Notes: a model not told the origin generated them from the sequence alone. A DNA stretch of 56,192 nucleotides from Acidimicrobiales bacterium (GCA_013003535.1 JABDIY010000004.1:1-56192), one strand, 5' to 3'. Counted from the first letter of the stretch, positions 33,867-43,566 are shown. A program made the numbers and translations.

Positions 33867-34700
33867 TTACTTTCGTCTAGTAATCGCCTGACTCATAACA
33901 TCCAGTGGCGCCGGTTCCCCGGTCCAATGAGTAAATTGCTGAGCAGCTTGGTGAACAAGCATTCCAACGCCACCAATAACGGTAGCTCCTCGCTGGCCAG
34001 CTGCCAGCATTAACGGAGTTTTCCGCGGTTCGTAGACGATGTCATGCACGATGTGATCTTTACGTATCAAGTCGGCCGGAAGGGGGATACCTTGAGGATT
34101 CGGGCCTTTCCGCATCCCGACGGGAGTCGCGTTGATGATCAGACTGGACGCCTCCACCTGGTCAATTGGTCCCACCGAAGCAACTGCGGACACCGATGCC
34201 GCGGCCTGTGCAGATTCCGATCTTCTTGCCCACACGTGGATCTCCGCAGCTCCGGCTCTCCCCAACGCTTCTATGATCGCGGTTGCTGCGCCGCCGGCGC
34301 CGAGGACCGAAACGGTTCGACCCGCCACCGAGGATCCGGTTGCGATAGCGAACGAATTGACATATCCGTCACCGTCGGTGTTGTCGCCAACGAGTTCGCC
34401 ATCCGACCAATACACGCAATTGCAGGCTCCGAGGGCCTGTACCGATGCCGAGGGCCGATCCACCGCTTTGGCAACGTCCTGCTTGTGGGGCATCGTCACG
34501 CTGAGCCCTCCAATTCCCAGGGTTCGCATTGCCATCACCGCCGCCGCGCCACTACCTGGCATTACCTCATGGGCGACGTAAACCCAATCGAGGCCAGCAG
34601 CCGCGAATGCAGCATTGTGTAAGACCGGCGAGAGTGAGTGGCGGACGGGTGAACCGATCACGGCCGCCACGCGTGTGGCCCCGGTCGGGGCGATTAGCAC
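33867..34700 (-). CDS. aroE: Shikimate dehydrogenase
   Basis: A 277-residue enzyme reducing 3-dehydroshikimate with NADPH. VIGSPVRHSLSPVLHNAAF (14-32) and GLSVTMPHKQDVAKAVD (with the catalytic Lys) form the substrate site; NTDGDGYV is the catalytic Asp motif; VLGAGGAATAIIEALG is the Rossmann loop; INATPVGM follows. Start GTG at 34700 overlaps the mltG stop by 7 bases. Confidence 0.94.
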   Translation of the reverse strand: MLIAPTGATRVAAVIGSPVRHSLSPVLHNAAFAAAGLDWVYVAHEVMPGSGAAAVMAMRTLGIGGLSVTMPHKQDVAKAVDRPSASVQALGACNCVYWSDGELVGDNTDGDGYVNSFAIATGSSVAGRTVSVLGAGGAATAIIEALGRAGAAEIHVWARRSESAQAAASVSAVASVGPIDQVEASSLIINATPVGMRKGPNPQGIPLPADLIRKDHIVHDIVYEPRKTPLMLAAGQRGATVIGGVGMLVHQAAQQFTHWTGEPAPLDVMSQAITRRK

Positions 34701-35824
34701 AGTCCCAGGTCTCGGCAGACCTCTCGGGCTTCAATGAACTCTTGCTCGGTTTCAGCGAAAGTGTGGAACCCTTGCGGGTCGGTCAGCACATAGTAGAAAT
34801 AATCGGTTTCGGCAGGGTTGATGGCCGCCTCGAGCGACGCTCTCCCCGGCGAGTTGATGGGGGTAGGGGGCAACCCACGCACAGTGCGACATCCATAAGG
34901 TGACTCCTGGTCCAAGACCGAGCGTGTGAGTTCCACATCGCGATCGCCGGCACCGTAGATGCACGTGGCATCGATCCCCATGATCCACTGCTCCCGGATG
35001 CGGTTGTAGATCACCGACGCCACAAGAGGCCGTTCTTCGTCCTGGCGGGTTTCCGCTTCGATCATCGATGCCACGATCAGCACCTCGTATGCGGAATAGC
35101 CCAGTTTCGTTTCCGCCCCGCCGTACCCCAAGCCACCGGTGACCCTGGCGAACTCGTCACTCATCCTCTGGAGCACCTGATCTGCCGTTGCTCCCTTGGT
35201 GATCTCATAGGTGTCGGGAAACAGCAATCCCTCCCACGACGTCTCATTCTCCGGTCGATAGCGAGTGGCGACCTGGCCACTGCTCAAGGCCGCATTCAGC
35301 TGTGCTTCGGTGATGCCGTTGAGTTGGCGAGCCAGTTCGCTCACGATCTCGGTAGTCCAGAGTCCCTCGCGTACGATGAACTGGTCCACCTCGGGCGGCT
35401 TGGGACCGTCGTTGAGAACCGCGATCGCCTCTTCAGCTGAGGAGTTCAGGTAGAAGGTGTAGTCGCCAGCCTGAAAATTGCCCTCATCGTTCCATTCGGC
35501 AAAGTAACGAAAGAAGGTGCTGTTTGGAATTACACCGTTCTCGGCTAGCTGGGCGGCGATGTCTGATGTGGTGGCGCCACTCGCCACGTTGAGATCGATG
35601 GGGTCGCCGGGTTCGCCGACTGGATCGAGCTGGCGATCAAACCAGTTTTTCCCGGCGCTGATGGCGGTGTAACCAACAAAAAGGATCAGAACCGCCGAAA
35701 GCAGGCCGCCGCCAATACGCCAGCCGGCATGGCGAACGCGGACAAACTCATCCTCTTCATCCCAGTCCAGTTCGACCGGCGGCTCCGCAGGCGGAGTCTG
35801 GGTTGGTGCAGTCACGGAGTCCAT
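34694..35824 (-). CDS. mltG: Endolytic murein transglycosylase MltG
   Basis: A 376-residue single-pass membrane protein (YceG-like). A cytoplasmic Pro/Glu-rich start is followed by a membrane helix at about 33-55 (GGGLLSAVLILFVGYTAIS), a LysM-like region (NVASGATTSDIAAQLAENG), and the catalytic domain with SMIEAETRQDEERPLVASV (the catalytic Glu in this motif) and INSPGRASLEAAINPA. Cuts nascent glycan strands to end their growth. The alaS-ruvX-mltG-aroE order is conserved in actinobacteria. Confidence 0.92.
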   Translation of the reverse strand: MDSVTAPTQTPPAEPPVELDWDEEDEFVRVRHAGWRIGGGLLSAVLILFVGYTAISAGKNWFDRQLDPVGEPGDPIDLNVASGATTSDIAAQLAENGVIPNSTFFRYFAEWNDEGNFQAGDYTFYLNSSAEEAIAVLNDGPKPPEVDQFIVREGLWTTEIVSELARQLNGITEAQLNAALSSGQVATRYRPENETSWEGLLFPDTYEITKGATADQVLQRMSDEFARVTGGLGYGGAETKLGYSAYEVLIVASMIEAETRQDEERPLVASVIYNRIREQWIMGIDATCIYGAGDRDVELTRSVLDQESPYGCRTVRGLPPTPINSPGRASLEAAINPAETDYFYYVLTDPQGFHTFAETEQEFIEAREVCRDLGLC

Positions 35825-35830
35825 GGTAAT

Positions 35831-36331
35831 TCAGCCTTTCCCCAGGGCGTGGGCATGCCCGGAACCTCCTGAAGTCTCGCCATCGATCCAGGTCTGCAGG
35901 ATCACCGCGGCAGCGATTTGGTCCACCAGCTGCTTTCGGCGTTTGCCTTTTATTCCCATCTCGGTAAGGCGTTGCTCGGCGGTGACGGAGGTGAGGCGCT
36001 CGTCCTGAAGGTGCACATCAACGTGTTCGCCAAACGATCGTCGAATTTGCTCGATCTCGTCCAAGGTCGAGTGCGCGGCGGGTCCGATTTCGCCACTCGC
36101 CAACGAATACGGCACGCCGATCACCACGAAAGCGGCGTCACATTCCTCCACGAGCGCTCGCAACCGCTGATGATCGAGATTCGGGTTGCCGCTGCGACTA
36201 ACAGTTTGATACGGCGTCGCCAGGGTGCCGTTGCTGTCGCATAGCGCTACTCCAATCCGAACCGCTCCGAGGTCGATACCGAGACCCCGACCGGCGAACC
36301 GATCGCCCGCTCTCTGCTCAGAAGGTTCCAT
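35831..36331 (-). CDS. ruvX: YqgF/RuvX-family RNase H-fold nuclease
   Basis: A 166-residue protein. LGIDLGAVRIGVALCDSNG (18-36) holds the first catalytic Asp, FVVIGVPYSLASGEIGPAA the second region, and VDVHLQDERLTSVTAEQRL the third with Asp-Glu-Arg. Proposed Holliday-junction resolvase or 16S pre-rRNA 5' nuclease. Starts one base inside the alaS stop (TGATG). The first 16 residues before the domain are polar and may be partly untranslated. Confidence 0.92.
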   Translation of the reverse strand: MEPSEQRAGDRFAGRGLGIDLGAVRIGVALCDSNGTLATPYQTVSRSGNPNLDHQRLRALVEECDAAFVVIGVPYSLASGEIGPAAHSTLDEIEQIRRSFGEHVDVHLQDERLTSVTAEQRLTEMGIKGKRRKQLVDQIAAAVILQTWIDGETSGGSGHAHALGKG

Positions 36332-38931
36332 CAGCGAGCGTCAAAGACGCCCTTGGCCACCGCCAGCGCGGAGTCGAGGCCCTCGGCGTTCTTGCCTCCC
36401 GCCATTGCGAAATCGGTTCCTTTGCCGCCACCACCCTGGATCTCCTTGGCGGCGGGACCAACCATCGCACCCGCCTCGACTCCGGCGTCGGGGGTGACCG
36501 CAGCCGCAAGGGCCGCGCCGCCGCTCTCGGGGGCGCCGGCCAAGACAACGACGTTCACCTCCGGCTGATCGCGCACCGCCATAGCCAGATCTTTGAGATC
36601 GTTACGAGCCAGACCATCGACACGGGCGAAAATTGCGCCGTCGACCGCCTGGGAAGCCAACTCCGCGGCACGCCCAACTGCAAGCTTGCGCCGCAGTGCT
36701 GCGATCTCGTCCTGTTGGGCCTTGCTTTCGGCCACCCGTTTTTGGATTCCTTCGACCACCGACCCCACGGGAACGTTTAACGCCTCCGCCGCCTCTGCCA
36801 ACGTTGCCTGCTCCGACCGAATCAACTTGATTGTCTCGTCACCGGCGATTGCCTCGATCCGGCGAATGTTGGACCCAATCGAGCTCTCCGACACGATCTT
36901 TACGGGACCGATATCACCCAACGCCCGCACGTGGGTTCCACCGCAAAACTCGATCGACGGACCGGCGCGCAAGACTCGAACGCGCTCGCCGTACTTGTCG
37001 CCGAAGAACGCAATCGCTCCCATCGCTTCGGCCTCGGCGCGCGAAACTTCGGCATGGGTGGCCGGGGAGTTGTTGAGGATCTCGGCGTTGACCATGTCTT
37101 CGATCGTTATGATCTGAGCGGGGCTGAGAGCCTCGAAGTGGCTGAAGTCGAATCGGAGGCGATCGGGAGCGACCAACGAACCCTGCTGTTTGGCCCCCTC
37201 CCCCAAAACCTCTCGAAGCGCCCAGTGGATGAGATGGGTGGCGGTGTGATGCCGCCGGATGCGATTTCGTCTATCAACATCGATCGAGACGATCACCGAA
37301 TCGCCGGGCGCGAACTCGCCAGTTGTCATCTCCACCAGATGACGTGCGACCTCGGGAACCGCATAGATCGTGTCCGTCACACGAGCCTCGGCGACAACAA
37401 CGCCGGCTGCATCAACTTTCTGGATAACTCCGGTGTCACCGCTCTGGCCCCCCGCTTCGGCATAAAACGGGCTCTGGTTCAAGAAGATGCTCGGGGCGCC
37501 ATCGTCGCCGCCAGTGACTGCCAAGACCTCGGCCTGAACGTTGGTGAAGTGGTCTCTACCCACGAAGATCGTGAGGTTGCCATCCTCCACAAGTTGGCTG
37601 ACCACGTCGGCATCCGCCGCAATGACCGCGCCTTTCTTGCTGGCCTTGGCCCGCTCCCGTTGCTTGGTCATCTCTGTCTCGAACCCATCGATGTCGATGC
37701 CGTGACCTCGTTCGGCCGCTACCTCGGCAGTCACTTCCTTCGGGAATCCATAGGTGTCGTGCAGAGTGAACGCAACCGTGCCGGGCACGCTTGCTCCTGG
37801 CTCCAATCGAGCGAGTTCCTCATCGAGCATCTTGAGTCCGTTGGCGAGCCGACGCCGAAACTGGGTCTCCTCCCGCTCCACGACGGTTCGGATCAGGTCA
37901 TGGTTTTGCACGATCTCGGGATAGTCCGGCCCCATGATGTGCACGACGGCGTCGACCAACGACGGAGTGATGATGTCGCTGACGCCCAAGAGGTAGGCGA
38001 ACCGGGTGGCGCGTCGCATGATGCGACGAAGGACATAGCCGCGGTCCTCGTTGCTCGGAAAGACGCCGTCCGAGACCAAGAAGGTGGTGGTGCGGGCGTG
38101 CTCGGCAAGAACACGGAGCGCAAGATCGGAGGCCGGGTCGGCTCCCAGCGCGTAGCCGGTGACCTCTGAGGCCACGTGAATGAGCCGGGCCATCTCGTCG
38201 ATCTCAAAGACCGACTCTTTCCCCTGCAGGACCATGAGGATTCGCTCGAGCCCGGCACCGGTATCGATGCTCGGTTTCGGCAGTGGTTTGGAGTTCCCCT
38301 CGGCATCGGTCTCGAACTGCATGAAGACCAGATTCCAGATCTCCATGTATCGCTCGTCGGCTTCGGGGTTGGCCGGTCCCCCGTCGGGCCCGTACTCGGG
38401 TCCTTTGTCCCAGAAGATCTCCGAACTCGGCCCGTTGGGGCCGGTGTCGGCCATGCGCCACCAGTTGTCCTCATCCAGACGCTGGATTCGATCGGCGGGG
38501 ACTCCCACTGTGGTGCGCCAAATCTCGGCGGCTTCGTCATCGCTGAGGTGCACGGTGACCCACAGTCGTTCCGGGTCGAGACCAAGAGCTTCAGTCACGA
38601 ACTCCCACGCACTGGGGATCGCTGTTTTCTTGAAGTAGTCACCGAAAGAGAAGTTGCCCATCATCTCAAAGAACGTCAAATGACGCGAGGTCCTGCCCAC
38701 CTCGTCGAGATCGTTGTGCTTGCCGCCGGCCCTGACACATTTCTGGATCGAAACCGCTCGCAGCGACGGCGGCTTTTCGTCTCCCTGGAAGTACGGCTTG
38801 AATGGCACCATGCCCGAGTTGGTGAACAGCAGCGTCTGGTCGTGCGGGATCAGGCTGGCCGAAGGAATCGGCTGATGACCCCTCTCGACGAAGAAATCGG
38901 TGAAGACTTTGCGCAGTTCATTGGCTTGCAT
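36331..38931 (-). CDS. alaS: Alanyl-tRNA synthetase
   Basis: 866 residues from the ATG at 38931 (MQANELRKVFTDFFVERGH); a GTG at 38955 would add 8. Class II catalytic core: LLFTNSGMVPFKPYF and RHLTFFEMMGNFSFGDYF. Editing domain: RRHHTATHLIHWAL and EFCGGTHVRALGDIG (zinc ligands). C-terminal DHHA1 domain ends in GGGGKGTDFAMAGGKN. All domains present, normal length. Divergent from the trehalose gene. Confidence 0.96.
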   Translation of the reverse strand: MQANELRKVFTDFFVERGHQPIPSASLIPHDQTLLFTNSGMVPFKPYFQGDEKPPSLRAVSIQKCVRAGGKHNDLDEVGRTSRHLTFFEMMGNFSFGDYFKKTAIPSAWEFVTEALGLDPERLWVTVHLSDDEAAEIWRTTVGVPADRIQRLDEDNWWRMADTGPNGPSSEIFWDKGPEYGPDGGPANPEADERYMEIWNLVFMQFETDAEGNSKPLPKPSIDTGAGLERILMVLQGKESVFEIDEMARLIHVASEVTGYALGADPASDLALRVLAEHARTTTFLVSDGVFPSNEDRGYVLRRIMRRATRFAYLLGVSDIITPSLVDAVVHIMGPDYPEIVQNHDLIRTVVEREETQFRRRLANGLKMLDEELARLEPGASVPGTVAFTLHDTYGFPKEVTAEVAAERGHGIDIDGFETEMTKQRERAKASKKGAVIAADADVVSQLVEDGNLTIFVGRDHFTNVQAEVLAVTGGDDGAPSIFLNQSPFYAEAGGQSGDTGVIQKVDAAGVVVAEARVTDTIYAVPEVARHLVEMTTGEFAPGDSVIVSIDVDRRNRIRRHHTATHLIHWALREVLGEGAKQQGSLVAPDRLRFDFSHFEALSPAQIITIEDMVNAEILNNSPATHAEVSRAEAEAMGAIAFFGDKYGERVRVLRAGPSIEFCGGTHVRALGDIGPVKIVSESSIGSNIRRIEAIAGDETIKLIRSEQATLAEAAEALNVPVGSVVEGIQKRVAESKAQQDEIAALRRKLAVGRAAELASQAVDGAIFARVDGLARNDLKDLAMAVRDQPEVNVVVLAGAPESGGAALAAAVTPDAGVEAGAMVGPAAKEIQGGGGKGTDFAMAGGKNAEGLDSALAVAKGVFDAR

Positions 38932-38941
38932 AGCGGGTCTT

Positions 38942-38947
38942 AGTGTA
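38942..38947 (-). promoter_or_regulatory. Possible -10 (TACACT) for the alaS operon
   Basis: TACACT lies 10 bases before the ATG at 38931, giving at most a 3-4 base leader. Weak alone, listed because it fits the pattern of hexamers placed close to start codons in this window. Confidence 0.3.
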
Positions 38948-38985
38948 CGCCGCACCCTACGAGTGATTGTCCGGGTTTCCTGATC

Positions 38986-38991
38986 TACGCT
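38986..38991 (+). promoter_or_regulatory. -10 element (TACGCT) for the trehalose-phosphatase/GH15 gene
   Basis: TACGCT, 7 bases, then ATG at 38999. A TTGTCC at 38967-38972 is only 13 bases upstream, too close for a normal -35. Confidence 0.4.
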
Positions 38992-38998
38992 TCAGGCA

Positions 38999-41545
38999 AT
39001 GACAAGCGAGAGCCTCACTGACCTCGGCGATGCGCTCCGCCGACTCGCGTCGGAGCCCGTTTTGCTCGTAGCGTCAGATTACGATGGCACAATCGCTCCG
39101 CTTGTGGACGATCCATCCGACGCCGTTGCAGATCGCGAATCATCAGCAGCGCTGAAAAGGTTGGGACGGGCCGATCACACCTACGCCGCGCTGATCTCGG
39201 GACGTAGTCTGGCCGACCTCGAACTTGCGTCGGGTCTTGGAGACATCGTTCGCCTCATCGGCAGCCACGGCAGCGAATTCGACGTTGGTTTCACCAAGGA
39301 TCTGGATCCCGAGCGGGCAGAACTTCGGAACGCTTTGGTAGACGAAACTTTCCGGATCTGTGCCCGGACCGCCGGCCGGGTGGAAGAGAAACCGGCCGGG
39401 GTCGCGTTCCATCTCCGCAACGTTGACGAGGCCGGCCGAGCCGCAGCTCTCAGCGCTCTTGCGGAAGGCCCGCAGACCTGGGAAGGGGTCCACACCCGGA
39501 GCGGCCACGACGTGTTGGAGCTCACCATCACCTCGACGAACAAGGGCCATGCCCTCGAACGACTTCGGGCCGAAGTTGGTGCTACCGCGGTTCTTTTCAT
39601 CGGCGATGACGACACAGATGAAGATGCTCTCGTCACTCTCACCGGACCGGACGTGGGGATCCGTGTTGGCCCGGGTGAATCGGCTGCTCATTTTCGCGTC
39701 GAGTCACCGGACGAGGTTTCTCGCATCCTCGCTTTGCTCTCTGAACTGAGAAGCGACTGGCTCACCGGTGCGGGCCTTCAACCGCTCCAGCATCATTCGA
39801 TTCTGTCGGATCAGCGGACCGCGGCGATCGTCAATCCGCAAGGTCGAATCGTGTGGTTATGCGTGCCCCGAATCGACTCCGGAGCGGTATTCGCCGAACT
39901 TCTGGGTGGTCAGGCCGCAGGAGCATTCAGCATCGGGCCCCTCGACGGCTCCGCTCCGGTGGCCCAGCAATATCGACCGGGTTCCATGATCCTGGAGACC
40001 CGCTTCCCCGAGTTCACCGTGACCGATTACATGGACGTTTCGGGCAGTCGAGCCCAGGAACTTGCCGGCCGTACCGACCTTCTTCGAGTCATCGAGGGAA
40101 CCGGGCAGGCCATGATCGAGTACTCGCCCCGCCTCGATTTCGGCCGCGTTCCCACCTCTCTGGTGACAACCCCGAATGGCGTGCGAATTCAAAGCGCCAT
40201 CGAACCGCTGGTATTGCATTGCAGCGGGGAAGGGTGGTCAGGCCATGAGTGGAAGCTGGTGTCCTATGGCCCCAACCAGTCAGCCCGAGCCGTTGTAGAC
40301 CTCTTGCGGGGTCCGGTGGTCCTCGAACTCCGGGCCGGCACGGATTCGCTCGACGATCATCCGCGCCCAGAGTACGACCGCCAAAGTGACACGCACCGAT
40401 TCTGGACCGACCGCAGCGACCCTTTGGAACTGCCCGAATCCGCCCGAGAAGTGATCCGCCGGGCCGCAATCACACTTCAGGCCTTGCAACACGGGCCAAC
40501 CGGTGCGCTGGTGTCCTCGGTATCGACAAGCCTCCCTGAATACCTCGGCGGCGTTCGCAACTGGGACATGCGGTACTGCCGGATCCGCGATGCTGCCCTC
40601 AGTTGCCGAGCCCTCGCCGAGCTGGGGTCCGTGCAGGAAGGCCGGCGACTCCTCGATTGGCTACAAAAGGTGATTCTCGTTCGACCCGAGACCGACCGTC
40701 TGGCGCCGGTCTACCTCGTCACCGGCCGGCACCTTCCGCCCGAAGCGGAGATTACCGGCTTGGCCGGCTACGGGGGCGCCCGGCCGGTCCGTGTCGGCAA
40801 CGGTGCTGATCTACAGGTCCAACTGGACCTTTATGGGCAGGTTCTGGAATTGGTCGAAACGCTGCGCCAACGCGGTGAAGTCCTGACCCTCAAGGACTGG
40901 CGTTTGGTCGAAAAACTTGTGATCTCAGTTGCCCACCGTTGGCGAGAACCCGATCATGGAGTCTGGGAGATTCGCCGGGTCCCCCGCCACTATGTCCATT
41001 CCAAAGTCCACTGCTGGATGGCGGTCGATCGCGGGATTCGCATCGCCCGGCAGTTTTGTGACCGCGCCCCCGACACATGGCTGGCGCTCCGAACCGAGAT
41101 CGCCGAAGATGTACTGGCCAACGGGTGGTCCGAGAAGCGACAGTCGTTTACCGCTGCCTACGACGGTTCGGACTTGGACGTTGGAGCGCTGTCGGTTGGG
41201 CTGAGCGGCCTCATTCCCGCGGATGATCCCCGCTTTGCGGCAACGGTTGACGCGGTACGTCGGGAACTGCTCACCGGTGGAACGGTCTATACCTCCCACA
41301 GCGACGATGGACTCCCCGGCCGCCGCCATGGAGTTCACCTCGCGACGTCCTGGCTGATCGATGCGCTGCTGCTCACAGGTCGTCGAGATGAAGCCAAGGA
41401 GCTCTTCGCGATTCTTCGATCGCGGGTTGGGGCAACCGGCATCCTGACCGCACAGGTAGACCCGATGGAAGAACGGGCACTGGGGAACATACCGATGGCC
41501 TATTCCCACGCCGGCTTCATCTTCAACGCTCTGCACCTGCAATAG
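38999..41545 (+). CDS. Fusion of trehalose-6-phosphate phosphatase and a GH15-family domain
   Basis: An 848-residue protein. Residues 1-250 are a HAD-type trehalose phosphatase: VASDYDGTIAP (25-35, nucleophile Asp27), SGRSLADLELA and FIGDDDTDEDAL (about 199-210). From about 255 to the end is a GH15 (glucoamylase/trehalase) unit: beta-domain start SILSDQRTAAIVNPQGRIVW, catalytic barrel with VRNWDMRYCRIRDAAL, YGGARPVRVGNGADLQVQLD, and PDHGVWEIR holding the general-acid Glu. Near the C-terminus the usual Ala/Ser-Glu-Glu before Trp/Val-Asp-Pro reads Thr817-Ala818-Gln819, so the second catalytic Glu appears missing although LGNIPMAYSHAGFI after it is intact. No otsA is adjacent. Confidence 0.85.
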   Translation: MTSESLTDLGDALRRLASEPVLLVASDYDGTIAPLVDDPSDAVADRESSAALKRLGRADHTYAALISGRSLADLELASGLGDIVRLIGSHGSEFDVGFTKDLDPERAELRNALVDETFRICARTAGRVEEKPAGVAFHLRNVDEAGRAAALSALAEGPQTWEGVHTRSGHDVLELTITSTNKGHALERLRAEVGATAVLFIGDDDTDEDALVTLTGPDVGIRVGPGESAAHFRVESPDEVSRILALLSELRSDWLTGAGLQPLQHHSILSDQRTAAIVNPQGRIVWLCVPRIDSGAVFAELLGGQAAGAFSIGPLDGSAPVAQQYRPGSMILETRFPEFTVTDYMDVSGSRAQELAGRTDLLRVIEGTGQAMIEYSPRLDFGRVPTSLVTTPNGVRIQSAIEPLVLHCSGEGWSGHEWKLVSYGPNQSARAVVDLLRGPVVLELRAGTDSLDDHPRPEYDRQSDTHRFWTDRSDPLELPESAREVIRRAAITLQALQHGPTGALVSSVSTSLPEYLGGVRNWDMRYCRIRDAALSCRALAELGSVQEGRRLLDWLQKVILVRPETDRLAPVYLVTGRHLPPEAEITGLAGYGGARPVRVGNGADLQVQLDLYGQVLELVETLRQRGEVLTLKDWRLVEKLVISVAHRWREPDHGVWEIRRVPRHYVHSKVHCWMAVDRGIRIARQFCDRAPDTWLALRTEIAEDVLANGWSEKRQSFTAAYDGSDLDVGALSVGLSGLIPADDPRFAATVDAVRRELLTGGTVYTSHSDDGLPGRRHGVHLATSWLIDALLLTGRRDEAKELFAILRSRVGATGILTAQVDPMEERALGNIPMAYSHAGFIFNALHLQ

Positions 41546-41550
41546 CCCGG

Positions 41551-43518
41551 CTACTCCAGCTTCTCCAGGGCAAGTTCCCATTCTTTCATGGCGCGTTGAA
41601 GTCGTCGTTCCAGCGTCTCGTTCTTATCGATGAGATCGTGCATTTTGTCGGCGTCCGCATACACCTGAGGATCGGCCAGTTCGGACTGAACCTCCGAAAG
41701 CTCTGCCTCCAGCGTTTGGACTTTCCCCTCCAATTTGTCGATCTTCTTTTTGAGTTGGCGGACCTCATTGCCCGATGCCCTCGAGGAGGGCCTCGGAGCC
41801 TTGTCGTTTCTTTTCGCAGTGGTGACCTGTGAGGGCTTCGACTTGGGCTTCAGTTTGGGCGGCGAACTCGCCCCTGGACCCTTGGCCGTTCCGGAAGGAG
41901 AAGTGCTTCCACCGGGATGAAAGAGGTGTTCTTCTACGTCAGCGAAGAATCGAGCGGTGCCGTCCCGAACCTCAAGAACCTGTTCTGCAACGTTACGGAT
42001 GAGATGGCGATCGTGGCTGACGAGCAAGACGGTGCCCGGATACACACTGAGAGCGTCTTCGAGAACGTCACAGCTGGGAAGGTCGAGGTGGTTCGTAGGT
42101 TCGTCGAGGATCAAGAGATTCACGGGGTTGCACATGGTCTCGGCCAGAGCCAAGCGGGTCCGCTCCCCACCGGAAAGCTGCCATACAAGGCGCTCCACCG
42201 CATCACCTCGGAACCCGAACGATGCCAATACCGTACGGACGCTGCGTTTGCCGTCCATCTCGCTCCCGACCGACCGCCGGAACTCCTGTTCCACGGTGAG
42301 GCTGAGATCGAGAGCGTCCACCTGATGCTGGGCGAAATAGGCGACGTCCACGTTCTGACCCAAGGTCACCGATCCGCTCCGGGGCCGGAGATCGCCCAGG
42401 ATGGCCTTCAGAATCGTGGACTTGCCGGCCCCGTTCGGTCCGATCAAGGCAAGCTTCTGCCCCCGCTCCACAACCACATTCACGCCGGCGATAACAGCAG
42501 GTTCGTCGTCGTAACCGAAGTCGGCGTTTTCGATGTTCACCACCACTCGTGACGACCGGCGAGGTTCGGGGTACGCGAACTTCAGTTTGAGATTCACATC
42601 TTGGGGAACCTGGATCTCTTCCAATTTCTCGAGGGCCTTGATACGGCTCTGAACCTGTCGGGCTTTGGTTGCCTTGTAGCGGAAGCGTTCGATGAACTGC
42701 TCGGTGTGGGCTCGCTGCCGCTGCTGACTGGCCGCTTTGGCCGCCGCCTGGGTGATCCGCTCCTCCCGCTGGACAAGAAATTCCACGAATCCGCCCACGT
42801 ATTCGGTAGCAGTTCCCCAGGCCACTTCTACTACCCGTTCAGCGACCGCATCGATGAAGTCGCGGTCATGACTGACGAACAAGACAGAACCGGGAAAAGC
42901 TTGCAGTTGCGCCTCGAGCCACGCCACCGAATCGACGTCCAAATGGTTCGTTGGCTCGTCGAGCACGAGCACATCGGGCTTCTCCAGCAGCAAGCGAGCG
43001 AGCGCCGCCCGCATTTGCCAACCGCCCGACATTTCCGACAGCGGCCGGTCCATGTCCTGAGCAGTGAAACCCAACCCGCCCAGGATTCGCCGAGCCTCAG
43101 CTTCGATCTGGTATCCGCCGAGTTGCTCGAACCGGCTCTGCAGGTCGCCAAATCGTTCCAGTCGAGTCTCGTACTCGGGGTGGTCGACATGCCCCAACGT
43201 CTCACCGACGGCGGTTATCTCCGCTTCCATCGAGTTCAGGTGTGACGCTCCCGCCAACACTTCGTCGATGACGGTTCCCCCCCACGACTCGGTTAGCTCT
43301 TGAGGGAGATAGCCAACGACATAATCGTTGGGCCGGTGAACGCCACCGGCATCGGGTTCTTGGATCCCAACCACGATCTCCAGCATCGTGGTCTTGCCAA
43401 CCCCATTTCCGCCGATGAGAGCGATCCGGCGACCCGGCCGCAACTCGAAGGTGACGTCGCGGAACAGCAGGCGATTTCCGTGTTCCTTTTTCAACCCCGA
43501 GACCGTCAGCACAGCCAT
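41551..43518 (-). CDS. ABC-F family ATPase
   Basis: A 655-residue soluble protein with two ATP-binding cassettes and no membrane domain. First cassette: Walker A GGNGVGKTT (36-44), signature LSEMSGGW, Walker B VLVLDEPTNHLD. Linker (about 240-320) is Arg/Gln-rich, the P-site tRNA interaction motif region. Second cassette: GPNGAGKST, LSGGERTRLALAE, LLILDEPTNHLD. The C-terminal 95 residues are a basic Ser/Pro/Lys-rich segment and a coiled coil (about 590-655). Acts on ribosomes; whether housekeeping (Uup/EttA-like) or protective cannot be told. Converges on the trehalose gene with a 5-base gap. Confidence 0.92.
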   Translation of the reverse strand: MAVLTVSGLKKEHGNRLLFRDVTFELRPGRRIALIGGNGVGKTTMLEIVVGIQEPDAGGVHRPNDYVVGYLPQELTESWGGTVIDEVLAGASHLNSMEAEITAVGETLGHVDHPEYETRLERFGDLQSRFEQLGGYQIEAEARRILGGLGFTAQDMDRPLSEMSGGWQMRAALARLLLEKPDVLVLDEPTNHLDVDSVAWLEAQLQAFPGSVLFVSHDRDFIDAVAERVVEVAWGTATEYVGGFVEFLVQREERITQAAAKAASQQRQRAHTEQFIERFRYKATKARQVQSRIKALEKLEEIQVPQDVNLKLKFAYPEPRRSSRVVVNIENADFGYDDEPAVIAGVNVVVERGQKLALIGPNGAGKSTILKAILGDLRPRSGSVTLGQNVDVAYFAQHQVDALDLSLTVEQEFRRSVGSEMDGKRSVRTVLASFGFRGDAVERLVWQLSGGERTRLALAETMCNPVNLLILDEPTNHLDLPSCDVLEDALSVYPGTVLLVSHDRHLIRNVAEQVLEVRDGTARFFADVEEHLFHPGGSTSPSGTAKGPGASSPPKLKPKSKPSQVTTAKRNDKAPRPSSRASGNEVRQLKKKIDKLEGKVQTLEAELSEVQSELADPQVYADADKMHDLIDKNETLERRLQRAMKEWELALEKLE

Positions 43519-43566
43519 ACAGCCTAGGACGGAGGGACAGTGGTTCTACCCGACGAGGTGTGACGT

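Noticed and set aside
36931-38169. A 412-codon plus-strand frame
   Set aside because: Fully antisense to alaS, whose motifs are all intact on the other strand.
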